This document shows positions 1 through 7,047 of a stretch of DNA of 15,262 nucleotides, one piece after another. Positions within the stretch are counted from its first letter, which is position 1; each line of letters opens with the position of its first letter. A program made the position numbers and the translations under genes. The stretch is from Lachnoclostridium sp. UBA1434 (GTDB lineage: Bacteria; Bacillota; Clostridia; Lachnospirales; Lachnospiraceae), in contig DCTS01000104.1 of the NCBI GenBank assembly GCA_002329645.1, forward strand, positions 1 through 15,262. Direction: 5' to 3'. Under the pieces are notes generated by a model. That model did no database searches and was not told the DNA's origin. It saw only the letters and a program-made list of their open reading frames with translations.

Positions 1-114
1 TGCATACATTGCCTGTTATGCATATACTGACTCCCGGATTCTGTTATGTTAATTCTGACATACGGATTCCGCCATGCATAACTTGTTTTGCATACATAGT
101 AAGCTATGTTATGT
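1..114. other. Spacer downstream of spoIIIAE (start of spoIIIAF not resolved)
   Basis: In this operon spoIIIAF normally follows spoIIIAE closely, but every minus-strand ATG near the spoIIIAE stop runs quickly into a stop. The only minus-strand start still open at the window edge is the ATG at 20-18, preceded by GGGAG. It gives too few residues to identify. The spacer also holds a small hairpin, CATAG-TAAG-CTATG at 98-111, and two loosely related copies in opposite orientation of an ATGCATAAC-N6-TGyATrCA pattern (about 1-26 and 74-100). Nothing else is supported here. Confidence 0.4.
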
Positions 115-1347
115 CTACCCTGCTCCGCGTGTGGACACGGCAATAATAGTTATGGACAGCAGGAACAGTACGGCTCCGGTAAACATGGACTGCAGCAGCA
201 TCTGGCCGGATCTGGCTGATGCCATTATGCATTCCGTCACACGTTTATCAGAAACCGGCTGCAGGGCGGCGCCTGCACATTTATATATAAGAGTCACAGC
301 AGCCAGATTAAGAAAGGGTACGGTGCAAATACTGAGTATCACCACAAGTCCTGCCGCTCCAATGGAATTCTTGAGCAGAACTCCTGCTCCGATGACAGTC
401 TCCGTCACACTTCCTATGGAATTGCCTATCCCGGGAATTGCTTCAGATGCTTTAAACAGGGCTGAACGCTTGACCTTATCGGCCACCGGAAATATCATAC
501 CCTGGATTGCCTGAAATCCCACAACTGCAGCCAATAATGTTTTCAGCAGCCATTTTATCAGGGTTTCAAACAATCCTGCCAGCCTTGACAGCATATCCTC
601 TCTGGAGAGGTTATTCACAAGCATAACAATAAGGTAAATATTAATCATAGGAATGACTATCTTAACAATTATAAGGTCCACAATACTTATTATCACCAAT
701 GCAGCTTCGTAAAACGCCATTGAAGATATGCTTCCGGTGCAAAAGCCTACGGAAAGAGAATATGCCGGCACAAGTGCCTTCATAAAATCCAGGATACCTC
801 CAATGGCTTTGGAGGCATCGGCGGAAGCGGCGGCAAATGAAGTGATAAGCAATGCAAAAAGCAGCAGGTAGGCAACATAATACCCTGTTTCGGATACCTG
901 GCTGTTTTTAAAGGCAGACGACAGGTTGGTGAACAGTGCGGCTATAAGGGCTATGGACAAAAGGCGCCCGAAGGTACTAAGATTGGACATCAGCTCTCCC
1001 TTCACCGATTGCATTGCCTTACCGGCTATATCAGTAAAGGAGAAGGTCTCCTTCCCGCTCATTAAGCTGCCTACATACTCTCCGAAATCAATAGTATCCT
1101 TCTGGTTCATGATATCATCAATAACCTTCTGTATATTGCTGTAATCCATATCCCCGGCTATGTCGGCCCCTGATGCCGTTGCGGTAAAAAAAAGCTGCGA
1201 TAAAAGGAAAATGTATATTCCGATTGCGAGCCTGATAATGCACCTGTTTCCTGCCCCCTGTCTTGCCACCGTATGCCTGTCCCTCCCTCCTGCAGTTTCT
1301 GTCTGTTTACTCTCTTCCTGTGCATATTTGCTTTTTGCTGCATTCAT
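115..1347 (-). CDS. spoIIIAE: Stage III sporulation protein SpoIIIAE
   Basis: This is a polytopic membrane component of the SpoIIIA-SpoIIQ channel that links mother cell and forespore after engulfment and is needed for late forespore gene expression. The 410-residue product has a basic N-terminal stretch, then a hydrophobic signal-like segment (about residues 38-60), an extracytoplasmic region, and a series of long hydrophobic helices from about residue 125 to the C-terminus, as in the family (about 400 aa). The start ATG overlaps the spoIIIAD stop as ATGA, so the two are probably translationally coupled. The ~35 residues before the signal-like segment are a rather long leader. An internal GTG in the HTVARQG context is possible but has a poorly spaced ribosome site. 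The stop is TAG. It is identified by sequence character and by position after SpoIIIAD. Confidence 0.95.
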   Translation of the reverse strand: MNAAKSKYAQEESKQTETAGGRDRHTVARQGAGNRCIIRLAIGIYIFLLSQLFFTATASGADIAGDMDYSNIQKVIDDIMNQKDTIDFGEYVGSLMSGKETFSFTDIAGKAMQSVKGELMSNLSTFGRLLSIALIAALFTNLSSAFKNSQVSETGYYVAYLLLFALLITSFAAASADASKAIGGILDFMKALVPAYSLSVGFCTGSISSMAFYEAALVIISIVDLIIVKIVIPMINIYLIVMLVNNLSREDMLSRLAGLFETLIKWLLKTLLAAVVGFQAIQGMIFPVADKVKRSALFKASEAIPGIGNSIGSVTETVIGAGVLLKNSIGAAGLVVILSICTVPFLNLAAVTLIYKCAGAALQPVSDKRVTECIMASARSGQMLLQSMFTGAVLFLLSITIIAVSTRGAG

Positions 1348-1727
1348 GCCTTCAGAAAATTATTGATTGTCTCAAGCAGAGCCAGAAGTATCGGCATACT
1401 TACCGCAAGCACCGTCAGCTTTCCGACCAGCTCTATTTGTTCTCCCACTGCCTGATAGCCTGTATCCTTGCACAGAGCGGCAGAAATCTCGGTCACATAA
1501 GTAATTCCTATTATCTTGACCAGCACCTCCACATATGTGCTGTTTATCCTGATATAATTCTGCATTCTGTTTATTGAATCAAGTATTACGTCAAACTTGC
1601 CGATTCCGGTTATTACAATCAGGATACAGGCTCCTATGCTGATATATAATGAGTATTCCTCCTTGCCCTTTTTAAACATGATTGCCATTAGAACCGCCGT
1701 AATACCTATTATGGCTACCTTAATCAT
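1344..1727 (-). CDS. spoIIIAD: Stage III sporulation protein SpoIIIAD
   Basis: This small integral membrane subunit of the SpoIIIA complex has 127 residues, close to the usual family length. It has a first hydrophobic helix at the N-terminus (MIKVAIIGITAVLMAIMF), a second at about residues 28-45, and two more in the C-terminal half around the conserved YVTEISAALCKDTG segment, which in this family precedes GEQIELVGK. SpoIIIAC and SpoIIIAD are related to each other; AD looks like an AC-type hairpin with an added C-terminal pair of helices. It lies 10 bp after spoIIIAC and overlaps spoIIIAE by 4 bp, so it is read as part of one polycistronic message. Confidence 0.96.
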   Translation of the reverse strand: MIKVAIIGITAVLMAIMFKKGKEEYSLYISIGACILIVITGIGKFDVILDSINRMQNYIRINSTYVEVLVKIIGITYVTEISAALCKDTGYQAVGEQIELVGKLTVLAVSMPILLALLETINNFLKA

Positions 1728-1737
1728 AGCTGCCTCC

Positions 1738-1935
1738 CTACAATATGCTGAACAGCTCCCTGATAGTTGAGAATAATTCCCTGATATACGGAAGCAGCCA
1801 GAAAAGCACTAGAATTAGCCCTGCAAGGCTTGTCAGGAAGGCAAGCTCCTCCCTGTTCGACTGCTTAAGTATCTGGTTGAATATGGAAACCAGTATTCCG
1901 ACTACTGCAATTCTCAATATCAAGTAGATATCCAT
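1738..1935 (-). CDS. spoIIIAC: Stage III sporulation protein SpoIIIAC
   Basis: This two-helix membrane protein of 65 residues belongs to the SpoIIIA channel. The chosen start is the ATG at 1935-1933 (MDIYLILRIAVVG), because GGAGG lies 5 bp upstream. The ATG 12 bp further out (1947) would place that ribosome site inside the coding region. The hydrophobic N-terminal helix is followed by the polar NQILKQSNREE segment, which is typical of the family, and a second helix (LTSLAGLILVLFWLL). The size agrees with the usual 65-68 residues. It is co-transcribed with its larger relative spoIIIAD. Confidence 0.94.
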   Translation of the reverse strand: MDIYLILRIAVVGILVSIFNQILKQSNREELAFLTSLAGLILVLFWLLPYIRELFSTIRELFSIL

Positions 1936-1994
1936 ACATACCTCCATAGCGGCTTAGCACCATAAGCCTGCATTTGCATACTGCCAAACCCGAC

Positions 1995-2519
1995 TTAAAT
2001 CATAATAATAGAGATAAATATACCGGCCATGATTCCAAGGCTTCTGAAAAGATATGTCTTCTCCTTTGCCGTCTTAGTCAGGTCGGCAATTTCCTCATCT
2101 AGCCGGGACAGATACAAATCCAGGGTATTAAGCTGCATATCCTTGTCCAGATAGCCAAGATTTTCACCAAGCTGAATAAGCTGACACTTGTCCTTTTTAG
2201 CCATGGAGGTGTCGATAAGGTCCTTTTCGACCGCCTCCCTCCAGATTTCAAAGAAGGTAGCGCCTGACAGCTCGCTTAATTTGCCGGAAACATTCTTGAG
2301 GAATACCTCAAAATGTCCGCTGCTCCTTCTTGCCATGGCGCTTATAGCCTCGGGAAGCGGCGTACTGGCATACCGGATATCCCCCCGCAGCAATCCGATA
2401 AGCTTTTTAAGTTCTTTTAGATCCTCAATCCTGCTTTTAATTTCACCGCTGAAATAAAACCCCATACCGGCTGACGATGCTATTACCAGCATACAACCGA
2501 TTATTTTAAATATAAGCAT
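1995..2519 (-). CDS. spoIIIAB: Stage III sporulation protein SpoIIIAB
   Basis: SpoIIIAB is a membrane-anchored SpoIIIA component resembling GspF-type platform proteins. The product is 174 residues from the ATG at 2519, chosen because AGGAGG sits 8-9 bp upstream; the family is about 170 residues. It has an N-terminal membrane helix (LIFKIIGCMLVIASSAGMGF), a long helical soluble region starting with the family-like ELKKLIGLLRGDIRYASTPL, the conserved LGENLGYLDKDMQLNTLDLY segment, and a C-terminal hydrophobic helix. An alternative start at 2555 would overlap spoIIIAA by 17 bp and lacks a comparable ribosome site. The stop is followed after about 60 bp by spoIIIAC. Confidence 0.95.
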   Translation of the reverse strand: MLIFKIIGCMLVIASSAGMGFYFSGEIKSRIEDLKELKKLIGLLRGDIRYASTPLPEAISAMARRSSGHFEVFLKNVSGKLSELSGATFFEIWREAVEKDLIDTSMAKKDKCQLIQLGENLGYLDKDMQLNTLDLYLSRLDEEIADLTKTAKEKTYLFRSLGIMAGIFISIIMI

Positions 2520-2538
2520 ATGATCAACCTCCTGTTTT

Positions 2539-3609
2539 CTAAGCATTTGCTCCATATATCAGTCTTCCCGCGGCATCATATATTCCCTCCAGATGGCCCG
2601 CACCCGCAAGTCCGCTTAATACGATGCAGCGTCCGAAAAGCCGTTTTTCCATTAATTCACCCAGAACAGGCTTTGCCTTAATATCCTCAATTGAGCTGCC
2701 ATGTACGGTTGCAATCAGCCTGCAGCCGCAGCCAATCACATAATCTATAGCCTCAAGGTCTTCATGGGAGCCTATTTCATCCACAGCAATGATTTGCGGC
2801 GACATGGAACGTATAAGCATCATCATGCCCCTGGCCTTCGGGCAGCAATCCAGTATGTCGGTGCGTATCCCAATATCATTCTGGGGAACTCCCATATAAC
2901 AGGCTCCTATCTCCGAACGCTCGTCCACAACACCGACGGACATCCCCGGAAGATGCCTGCTGCCATTTGAAAGCTGTCTGATGGTATCCCTAAGCAGCGT
3001 TGTCTTGCCGCATCCTGGAGGTGATATAATCAGAGTGTGGTATATGCCGCCTGCTTCCCGGTCGATAATATACGGCAGTACGGCATCGGCACATCCCTTT
3101 ATCTGATGGGCCAGACGGATATTAATGAAGGATATGTGCTTTATGCTTTTTACATTTTCATTCTCCATAATGACCTTGCCTGCTATCCCGATACGATGCC
3201 CGCCGCTTATGGTAATGAAGCCTTGCCTGATTTCCTCCTCAAATGCATACAGTGAATAGTTGCTTATGTACTCCATGGTTTCGCGTATTTCATTTTTTGT
3301 CACAATAACAGCCCCGGCAGGATCGGGGACAAGCTGCGCCTCCTCCGTAAGGAAGTATTCCTTGTTATCCAATACTATAAGGAGAGGGCAATTCATCCTC
3401 AGCCTGATCTCCTGCAATCTGCCGTAATCAGCCTGCAGCCTGCCGAATACTGTCCTCAGCTTTATTGAAAGGATCTTAAGAAGCTCGTCCCTTGTGCCCA
3501 CATAATCACCTGCCTGTAACGGGAGGCTTATCCCTCCTTCTTCTAAAACAATATATTCCCTGCCTCTAAAAATATTCCGAATAAGTGGAAAGAAATCCTC
3601 TTGCAACAT
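2539..3609 (-). CDS. spoIIIAA: Stage III sporulation ATPase SpoIIIAA
   Basis: SpoIIIAA is the cytoplasmic AAA+/secretion-type ATPase of the SpoIIIA complex, presumed to power or assemble the mother-cell side of the channel. A Walker A motif (SPPGCGKTT, residues 196-204), a Walker B motif (IIAVDEIG, about 273-280) and the intervening VVDERSEIGA segment are all intact. The family-typical LQEIRLR motif is at 65-71. Read from the ATG at 3609 (weak AAGGG upstream) it has 356 residues, longer than the ~310 usual. A GTG at 3501 with AGGTGA upstream gives 320 residues starting GTRDELLKIL, where the family normally begins, so the true start may be there. It is the first gene of the operon and diverges from aroE. 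Confidence 0.93.
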   Translation of the reverse strand: MLQEDFFPLIRNIFRGREYIVLEEGGISLPLQAGDYVGTRDELLKILSIKLRTVFGRLQADYGRLQEIRLRMNCPLLIVLDNKEYFLTEEAQLVPDPAGAVIVTKNEIRETMEYISNYSLYAFEEEIRQGFITISGGHRIGIAGKVIMENENVKSIKHISFINIRLAHQIKGCADAVLPYIIDREAGGIYHTLIISPPGCGKTTLLRDTIRQLSNGSRHLPGMSVGVVDERSEIGACYMGVPQNDIGIRTDILDCCPKARGMMMLIRSMSPQIIAVDEIGSHEDLEAIDYVIGCGCRLIATVHGSSIEDIKAKPVLGELMEKRLFGRCIVLSGLAGAGHLEGIYDAAGRLIYGANA

Positions 3610-3670
3610 ACAGGCCCTTATAATAAGATGATAATGACAGCAGGGCGCTGCATCCCGAATATGCGGATTG

Positions 3671-3702
3671 TTTGTAAGCGTAGATATATAAGCTTATATT
3701 GT
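3671..3702 (-). promoter_or_regulatory. Possible sigma-E-type promoter for spoIIIA
   Basis: On the minus strand, ACAATATA (3702-3695) and CTTACAAA (3678-3671) are 16 bp apart. They resemble the -35 (ATATT-like) and -10 (CATACAAT-like) elements of mother-cell sigma-E, which drives spoIIIA in Bacillus. The match is partial, so this is an inference supported mainly by its position about 60 bp upstream of spoIIIAA. Confidence 0.3.
3686..3699. repeat. 14 bp perfect palindrome in the aroE/spoIIIAA divergent spacer
   Basis: ATATAAGCTTATAT is an exact palindrome centred between the two divergent genes, overlapping the candidate spoIIIA promoter. It could be an operator, or simply AT-rich sequence. 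I see no clear sigma-A promoter for aroE in the spacer. Confidence 0.4.
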
Positions 3703-3792
3703 CCGGCAGCATTGTAACTTGATTATTGGAGATGCCGGTAAGCGGCGGATGAACATATGGGTCTTACACACTGACAGGAAGGAGTAAAAGCT

Positions 3793-4560
3793 TTGCGATA
3801 CGGATTGATAGGCGAAAGGCTTGGGCACAGTTATTCCAAGCTAATTCATGAAAGGCTTGCAGATTATACTTATGATCTGATTCCCTTAAGCAGGGAGGCT
3901 TTTGCTGATTTCATGAAAAGGCGGGAATTTACCGCTATTAATGTTACCATTCCATACAAACAGGATGTCATTCCCTACCTGGACTATATACACCCTCTTG
4001 CCGAGCAGATAGGCGCAGTCAATGCAATAGTCAACAGGGACGGCAGACTGTACGGCTACAATACGGATTACTACGGCTTTAAATATATGCTTGAGCATAA
4101 CGATATTGCTGTAAGCGGCAGGAAATGCCTTGTTCTTGGCCACGGGGGCACATCCCGCACGGTACATGCCGTGCTTAAGGACATGAACGCATCTGAAATA
4201 CTGACAGCCAGCAGAAAGCCGGACTTATCGGCTGTTTCTTATGAGGATTGCTATAGTAAGCATACCGATGTAAGGCTCATAGTAAATACAACACCTGTGG
4301 GGATGTATCCGAATACGGAGGATTCACCCCTGGATCTTACATCATTTGCGGTATGTGAGGCTGTTGTGGATGTCATCTTCAATCCTTTGAAAACCAGGCT
4401 TGCCCTTCAGGCAGAAGCACTTGGCAAGAAGGCGGTGACAGGGACTTTAATGCTGGTCGCACAGGCTAAGGAGGCCTCCGAGATATTCCTGGACATAACA
4501 ATAGATGAAGCAAGGCTTCTTGAGGTGTATAACGAGCTGCTGGTTATGTTAAGCAGATAG
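3793..4560 (+). CDS. aroE: Shikimate dehydrogenase (NADP+)
   Basis: AroE reduces 3-dehydroshikimate to shikimate, the fourth step of chorismate synthesis. The 255-residue protein shows the shikimate-binding serines (LGHSYSK, S13 and S15), the catalytic lysine (NVTIPYKQD, K56), the GAVNAIV and GYNTDYYGF motifs (N77, D92), the nucleotide-binding loop GHGGTSRT (116-123), VNTTPVGMYPN, and the C-terminal TGTLMLVAQA with the substrate glutamine. The start is TTG, preceded by GGAAGGAG at about 8 bp; no ATG offers the conserved N-terminus. It is the only clostridial gene here on the plus strand. It diverges from spoIIIAA and converges on efp, while its pathway partners aroK and aroQ lie about 2-3 kb away on the other strand. 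Confidence 0.95.
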   Translation: MRYGLIGERLGHSYSKLIHERLADYTYDLIPLSREAFADFMKRREFTAINVTIPYKQDVIPYLDYIHPLAEQIGAVNAIVNRDGRLYGYNTDYYGFKYMLEHNDIAVSGRKCLVLGHGGTSRTVHAVLKDMNASEILTASRKPDLSAVSYEDCYSKHTDVRLIVNTTPVGMYPNTEDSPLDLTSFAVCEAVVDVIFNPLKTRLALQAEALGKKAVTGTLMLVAQAKEASEIFLDITIDEARLLEVYNELLVMLSR

Positions 4561-4600
4561 GAACAGAGAAATATATATCTATCTTTATGGTAAGCGAAAA

Positions 4601-4723
4601 GGGCTGTTGCATAATAACAGATATGAATCAGGAAAGGGCAACCGCTCCCCTCACACACAATGTGCATCTACGGGGAGCAATTGCCCTTTCCTTGATTGAA
4701 TTAATTTGATTCTGCAACAGCCC
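4601..4723. repeat. 123 bp inverted-repeat element (MITE-like or long hairpin)
   Basis: The outer ends are perfect 11 bp inverted repeats: GGGCTGTTGCA (4601-4611) and its complement (4713-4723). Inside, 4626-4650 pairs with 4672-4697 over about 25 bp with one bulge and two adjacent mismatches, leaving a ~21 nt loop that itself contains CACA-CAA-TGTG. There is no coding capacity. GGGCTGTTGCA-type ends resemble those of some insertion sequences, so a small non-autonomous transposon is plausible. I see no clear target-site duplication. Lying between the convergent aroE and efp, it could also end transcription from either side. Confidence 0.7.
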
Positions 4724-4752
4724 CTATTATTTCTACTTAAGAGACAAAGATA

Positions 4753-4776
4753 TAACTGCTCATATAAGAGCAGTTA
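4753..4776 (-). terminator. Candidate terminator of efp
   Basis: TAACTGCTC and GAGCAGTTA form a perfect 9 bp stem with a 6 nt loop, about 34 bp after the efp stop codon. On the minus strand it is followed by TATCTTTGTCTCTT, a modest U-rich tail, so it is a reasonable but not ideal intrinsic terminator. Confidence 0.5.
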
Positions 4777-4809
4777 CTATTCTGATTAAAGGCAGTATAT
4801 GATATTCCT

Positions 4810-5367
4810 TTATACTCTCTTCATATATTCGCCGGTTCTGGTGTCAATGCTGATCTTATCGCCCTGCTCAACAAACAGGGGAACATATACGGTGGCGCCT
4901 GTTTCTACGGTGGCAGGCTTAGAAGCTCCGGTTGCCGTATCACCTTTAAAGCCCGGTTCGGTATGTGTTATAACGAGCTCAACGAATAACGGCGGCTCAA
5001 TTGCAAATATATCCCCGTTATGTGACAGCATCTTAACCATATCGTTCTCCTTAACAAACTTCAAGGAATCTCCGATTGCATCCTTATTGAGTGCAATCTG
5101 GTCGTATGTCTCAACATTCATAAAGTAGTAAAGATCGCCGTCCGAATATAAATACTGCATATCGCTTCTGTCAATATGAGCCGGCGGATATTTTTCAGTA
5201 GGGCGGAAGGTACGTTCAGTAATTCCGCCGTTTTTAATATCCCTTAACTTGGTTCTGACAAAGGCTGCTCCCTTGCCCGGCTTAACATGCTGGAACTCGA
5301 CTATCTGATAAACTGTACCATCTATTTCAATTGTCAGTCCGTTCCTGAATTCTCCTGCTGAAATCAT
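4810..5367 (-). CDS. efp: Translation elongation factor P
   Basis: EF-P binds between the P and E sites of stalled ribosomes and promotes peptide bonds at polyproline stretches. The 185-residue product matches the family length and the three beta-barrel domains: the N-terminal KOW-like domain (about 1-65) with the tip lysine K32 in HVKPGKGAAFVR, then the two OB-like domains, ending with the signature region EPGFKGDTATGASKPAT and a C-terminal VPLFVEQGDKISIDTRTGEYMKRV-like tail. The start at 5367 (MISAGEFRNG) is fixed by AAGGAGGA 8 bp upstream. An in-frame extension to 5448 overlaps pepP and is not family-like. It follows pepP after 70 bp, a common pairing in Firmicutes. Confidence 0.97.
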   Translation of the reverse strand: MISAGEFRNGLTIEIDGTVYQIVEFQHVKPGKGAAFVRTKLRDIKNGGITERTFRPTEKYPPAHIDRSDMQYLYSDGDLYYFMNVETYDQIALNKDAIGDSLKFVKENDMVKMLSHNGDIFAIEPPLFVELVITHTEPGFKGDTATGASKPATVETGATVYVPLFVEQGDKISIDTRTGEYMKRV

Positions 5368-5437
5368 ACTAAGATTCCTCCTTAAAATTACTACTCCATA
5401 GTTTATATTAAACCGACACAATTTGCAACTATTTTTT

Positions 5438-6505
5438 CTACAGCTCAATCAATTGTTTATCCGATTTTGTAAAATTAATGCATCCCTGTTCGGTAACTGC
5501 TACCAGATCCTCAATCCTGACTCCTCCGAAGCCCCTGACATATATACCCGGCTCAACGGTTTCCACCATGCCGCTTTCAATAATCTCCTCCTCAAGGGGT
5601 GAAAGTCTTGGTTCTTCATGGATGAACAAGCCCAGGCTGTGTCCAAGTCCATGTCCGAAGCAGCCTTCATATCCGGCAGCATATATAAGGTCCCTTGCAA
5701 CCTTGTCAATCTCCTTGCCCTTAAGGCCGGCTTTTATAAAATCAAGAGCCGCTTGCTGGGCATCCAGCACCAGACGGTAGATTTCCTTCTGTTTGTCGGT
5801 AGCCTTACCAATAACTATCGTTCTTGTCATATCCGAGCAATAACCGTTATATACACAGCCAAAATCCATTGTAAGAAAATCTCCGGTCTCAACCCTTTTT
5901 GCGGTAGGTACAGCATGCGGCATGGAGGAGTTAACCCCTGATGCTACAATGGCAGGAAAGCTGGTTCGTTCTCCGCCCTTCATCTTTAGCAGGAACTCAA
6001 TCCTGGCCGATATCTCAAGCTCAGTCATTCCCGGCTTAATAATCCCGAGCATTTCTTCAAATACCTTGTCGCCTATTTCCTCGGCCTTTCTAATATATTC
6101 AAGCTCCCTTGGAGTCTTGATCCTTCTTAATCGGGTAATGTCATTGCCTATCGGAACAAGCTCCTTAATCTCAAGCTTGTCCATTAAGCCTAAATACCTG
6201 GAATACAGCATATCCTCTGCTTCAAAGCCAAGCCTTTTAACATTTTCCGTTCTTATAATATCATTGATTGCCGCTTCATATCCGTTATTGTCAATGGTTA
6301 TTATTTCATAACCCTCAGCTTCCGCCTCTGCCTGATAGGTATAGCGAAAGTCGGTTATTACGGCATGTCTTTTCCGGGATATATACAAATACCCTGTTTC
6401 ACCGGCAAAGCCGCTGATATACCTCATATTGTTGCCGTTAGATATAAGAACCGCATCAATCTTATTTTTGTCAAGTATTTCATGTATACGCTTATAGTTG
6501 TCCAT
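5438..6505 (-). CDS. pepP: Xaa-Pro aminopeptidase / M24 family metallopeptidase
   Basis: This is a cytoplasmic dinuclear metal peptidase that removes an N-terminal residue preceding proline. The 355-residue protein has a creatinase-type N-terminal domain (about 1-125) and a pita-bread catalytic domain (about 135-350). The five metal ligands are visible: D214 (MDFG), D225 (CSDMTRT), H289 (FGHGLGHSLG), E318 (ETVEPGIY) and E332 (VRIEDLV). The start ATG shares one base with the aroQ TAA stop and has GGAAGGA upstream, which suggests translational coupling. It sits directly upstream of efp; both deal with proline-containing polypeptides. PepP versus PepQ specificity cannot be read from the sequence alone. 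Confidence 0.93.
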   Translation of the reverse strand: MDNYKRIHEILDKNKIDAVLISNGNNMRYISGFAGETGYLYISRKRHAVITDFRYTYQAEAEAEGYEIITIDNNGYEAAINDIIRTENVKRLGFEAEDMLYSRYLGLMDKLEIKELVPIGNDITRLRRIKTPRELEYIRKAEEIGDKVFEEMLGIIKPGMTELEISARIEFLLKMKGGERTSFPAIVASGVNSSMPHAVPTAKRVETGDFLTMDFGCVYNGYCSDMTRTIVIGKATDKQKEIYRLVLDAQQAALDFIKAGLKGKEIDKVARDLIYAAGYEGCFGHGLGHSLGLFIHEEPRLSPLEEEIIESGMVETVEPGIYVRGFGGVRIEDLVAVTEQGCINFTKSDKQLIEL

Positions 6506-6954
6506 TATTGTCCTTCCTTTTCTGCTGTCATATCAGCAATTGCATCTATTGCAAGCAAATATCCCTTAAGCCCCAGCCCGCTTATCTGACCGCTGCAGGC
6601 AGCTGCAGTAACGGATTTTTGCCTGAATTCTTCCCTTTTGTATATATTGGATATATGTACTTCAATCTTAGGCACGTCAATTGAGCTCAACGCATCCCGG
6701 ATTGCATAGCTGTAATGGGTGTATGCCCCGGGGTTAATGACAATGCCATCCACCTTGTCATTATAAGCCTTCTGGAGCCTGTCAATAATCTCTCCCTCGG
6801 AATTGCTCTGGAAAACCTCAATCGTAGCCTTCATGTCCACGGCCTTTTGTTCCAGAAGCCCCAGAAGATAATTATAGTCCCTGCTGCCGTATATGTCTTT
6901 TTCACGTATGCCCAGGAAGTTAAGATTAGGTCCGTTTACAACCAATATCTTCAT
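6505..6954 (-). CDS. aroQ: Type II 3-dehydroquinate dehydratase
   Basis: AroQ catalyses trans-dehydration of 3-dehydroquinate to 3-dehydroshikimate, the third step of the shikimate pathway; the enzyme family is dodecameric. The 149-residue protein has the canonical N-terminus GPNLNFLGIRE with R17 in the active-site lid and the catalytic Y22 (IYGS), followed by NPGAYTHYSYAIRDAL (N74, H80), EVHISNIYKREEFR (H100) and SGQISGLGLKGYLLAI. Length and all motifs are normal. GGAGGT lies just upstream of the ATG. It lies 82 bp after aroK, with tandem repeats in between, and its stop overlaps the pepP start. Confidence 0.97.
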   Translation of the reverse strand: MKILVVNGPNLNFLGIREKDIYGSRDYNYLLGLLEQKAVDMKATIEVFQSNSEGEIIDRLQKAYNDKVDGIVINPGAYTHYSYAIRDALSSIDVPKIEVHISNIYKREEFRQKSVTAAACSGQISGLGLKGYLLAIDAIADMTAEKEGQ

Positions 6955-6991
6955 ACGACACCTCCAACTCCTTTAAAACTATCTACATCAG

Positions 6992-7047
6992 TCCTGTTTA
7001 TTCAATCTGTCCTGTTTTATTCAATCTGTCCTGTTTTTATTCAATTG
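6992..7047. repeat. Three tandem 18-19 bp copies at the aroK 3' end
   Basis: Three head-to-tail copies of TCCTG(T)nATTCAATCTG lie at 6992-7009, 7010-7028 and 7029-7047. The T-run grows by one base per copy (3, 4, 5). The third copy covers the last codons and stop of aroK, so on the minus strand the unit repeats the TTGAATAA stop context followed by A-rich and ACAGGA sequence. The copies lie in the aroK-aroQ spacer. Confidence 0.85.

Noticed and set aside
74..514. 146-codon plus-strand frame at the left end
   Set aside because: It is antisense to spoIIIAE with no motif; a shadow of the hydrophobic-helix codons.
4407..4667. Minus-strand frame over the inverted-repeat element as a possible small gene
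   Set aside because: It mostly lies antisense to the aroE 3' end, lacks a ribosome site and reads through the hairpin arm.
5368..5448. N-terminal extension of EF-P starting at 5448
   Set aside because: It overlaps the pepP stop, is not family-like, and the ATG at 5367 has an excellent AAGGAGGA site and the canonical MISAGEFRNG start.
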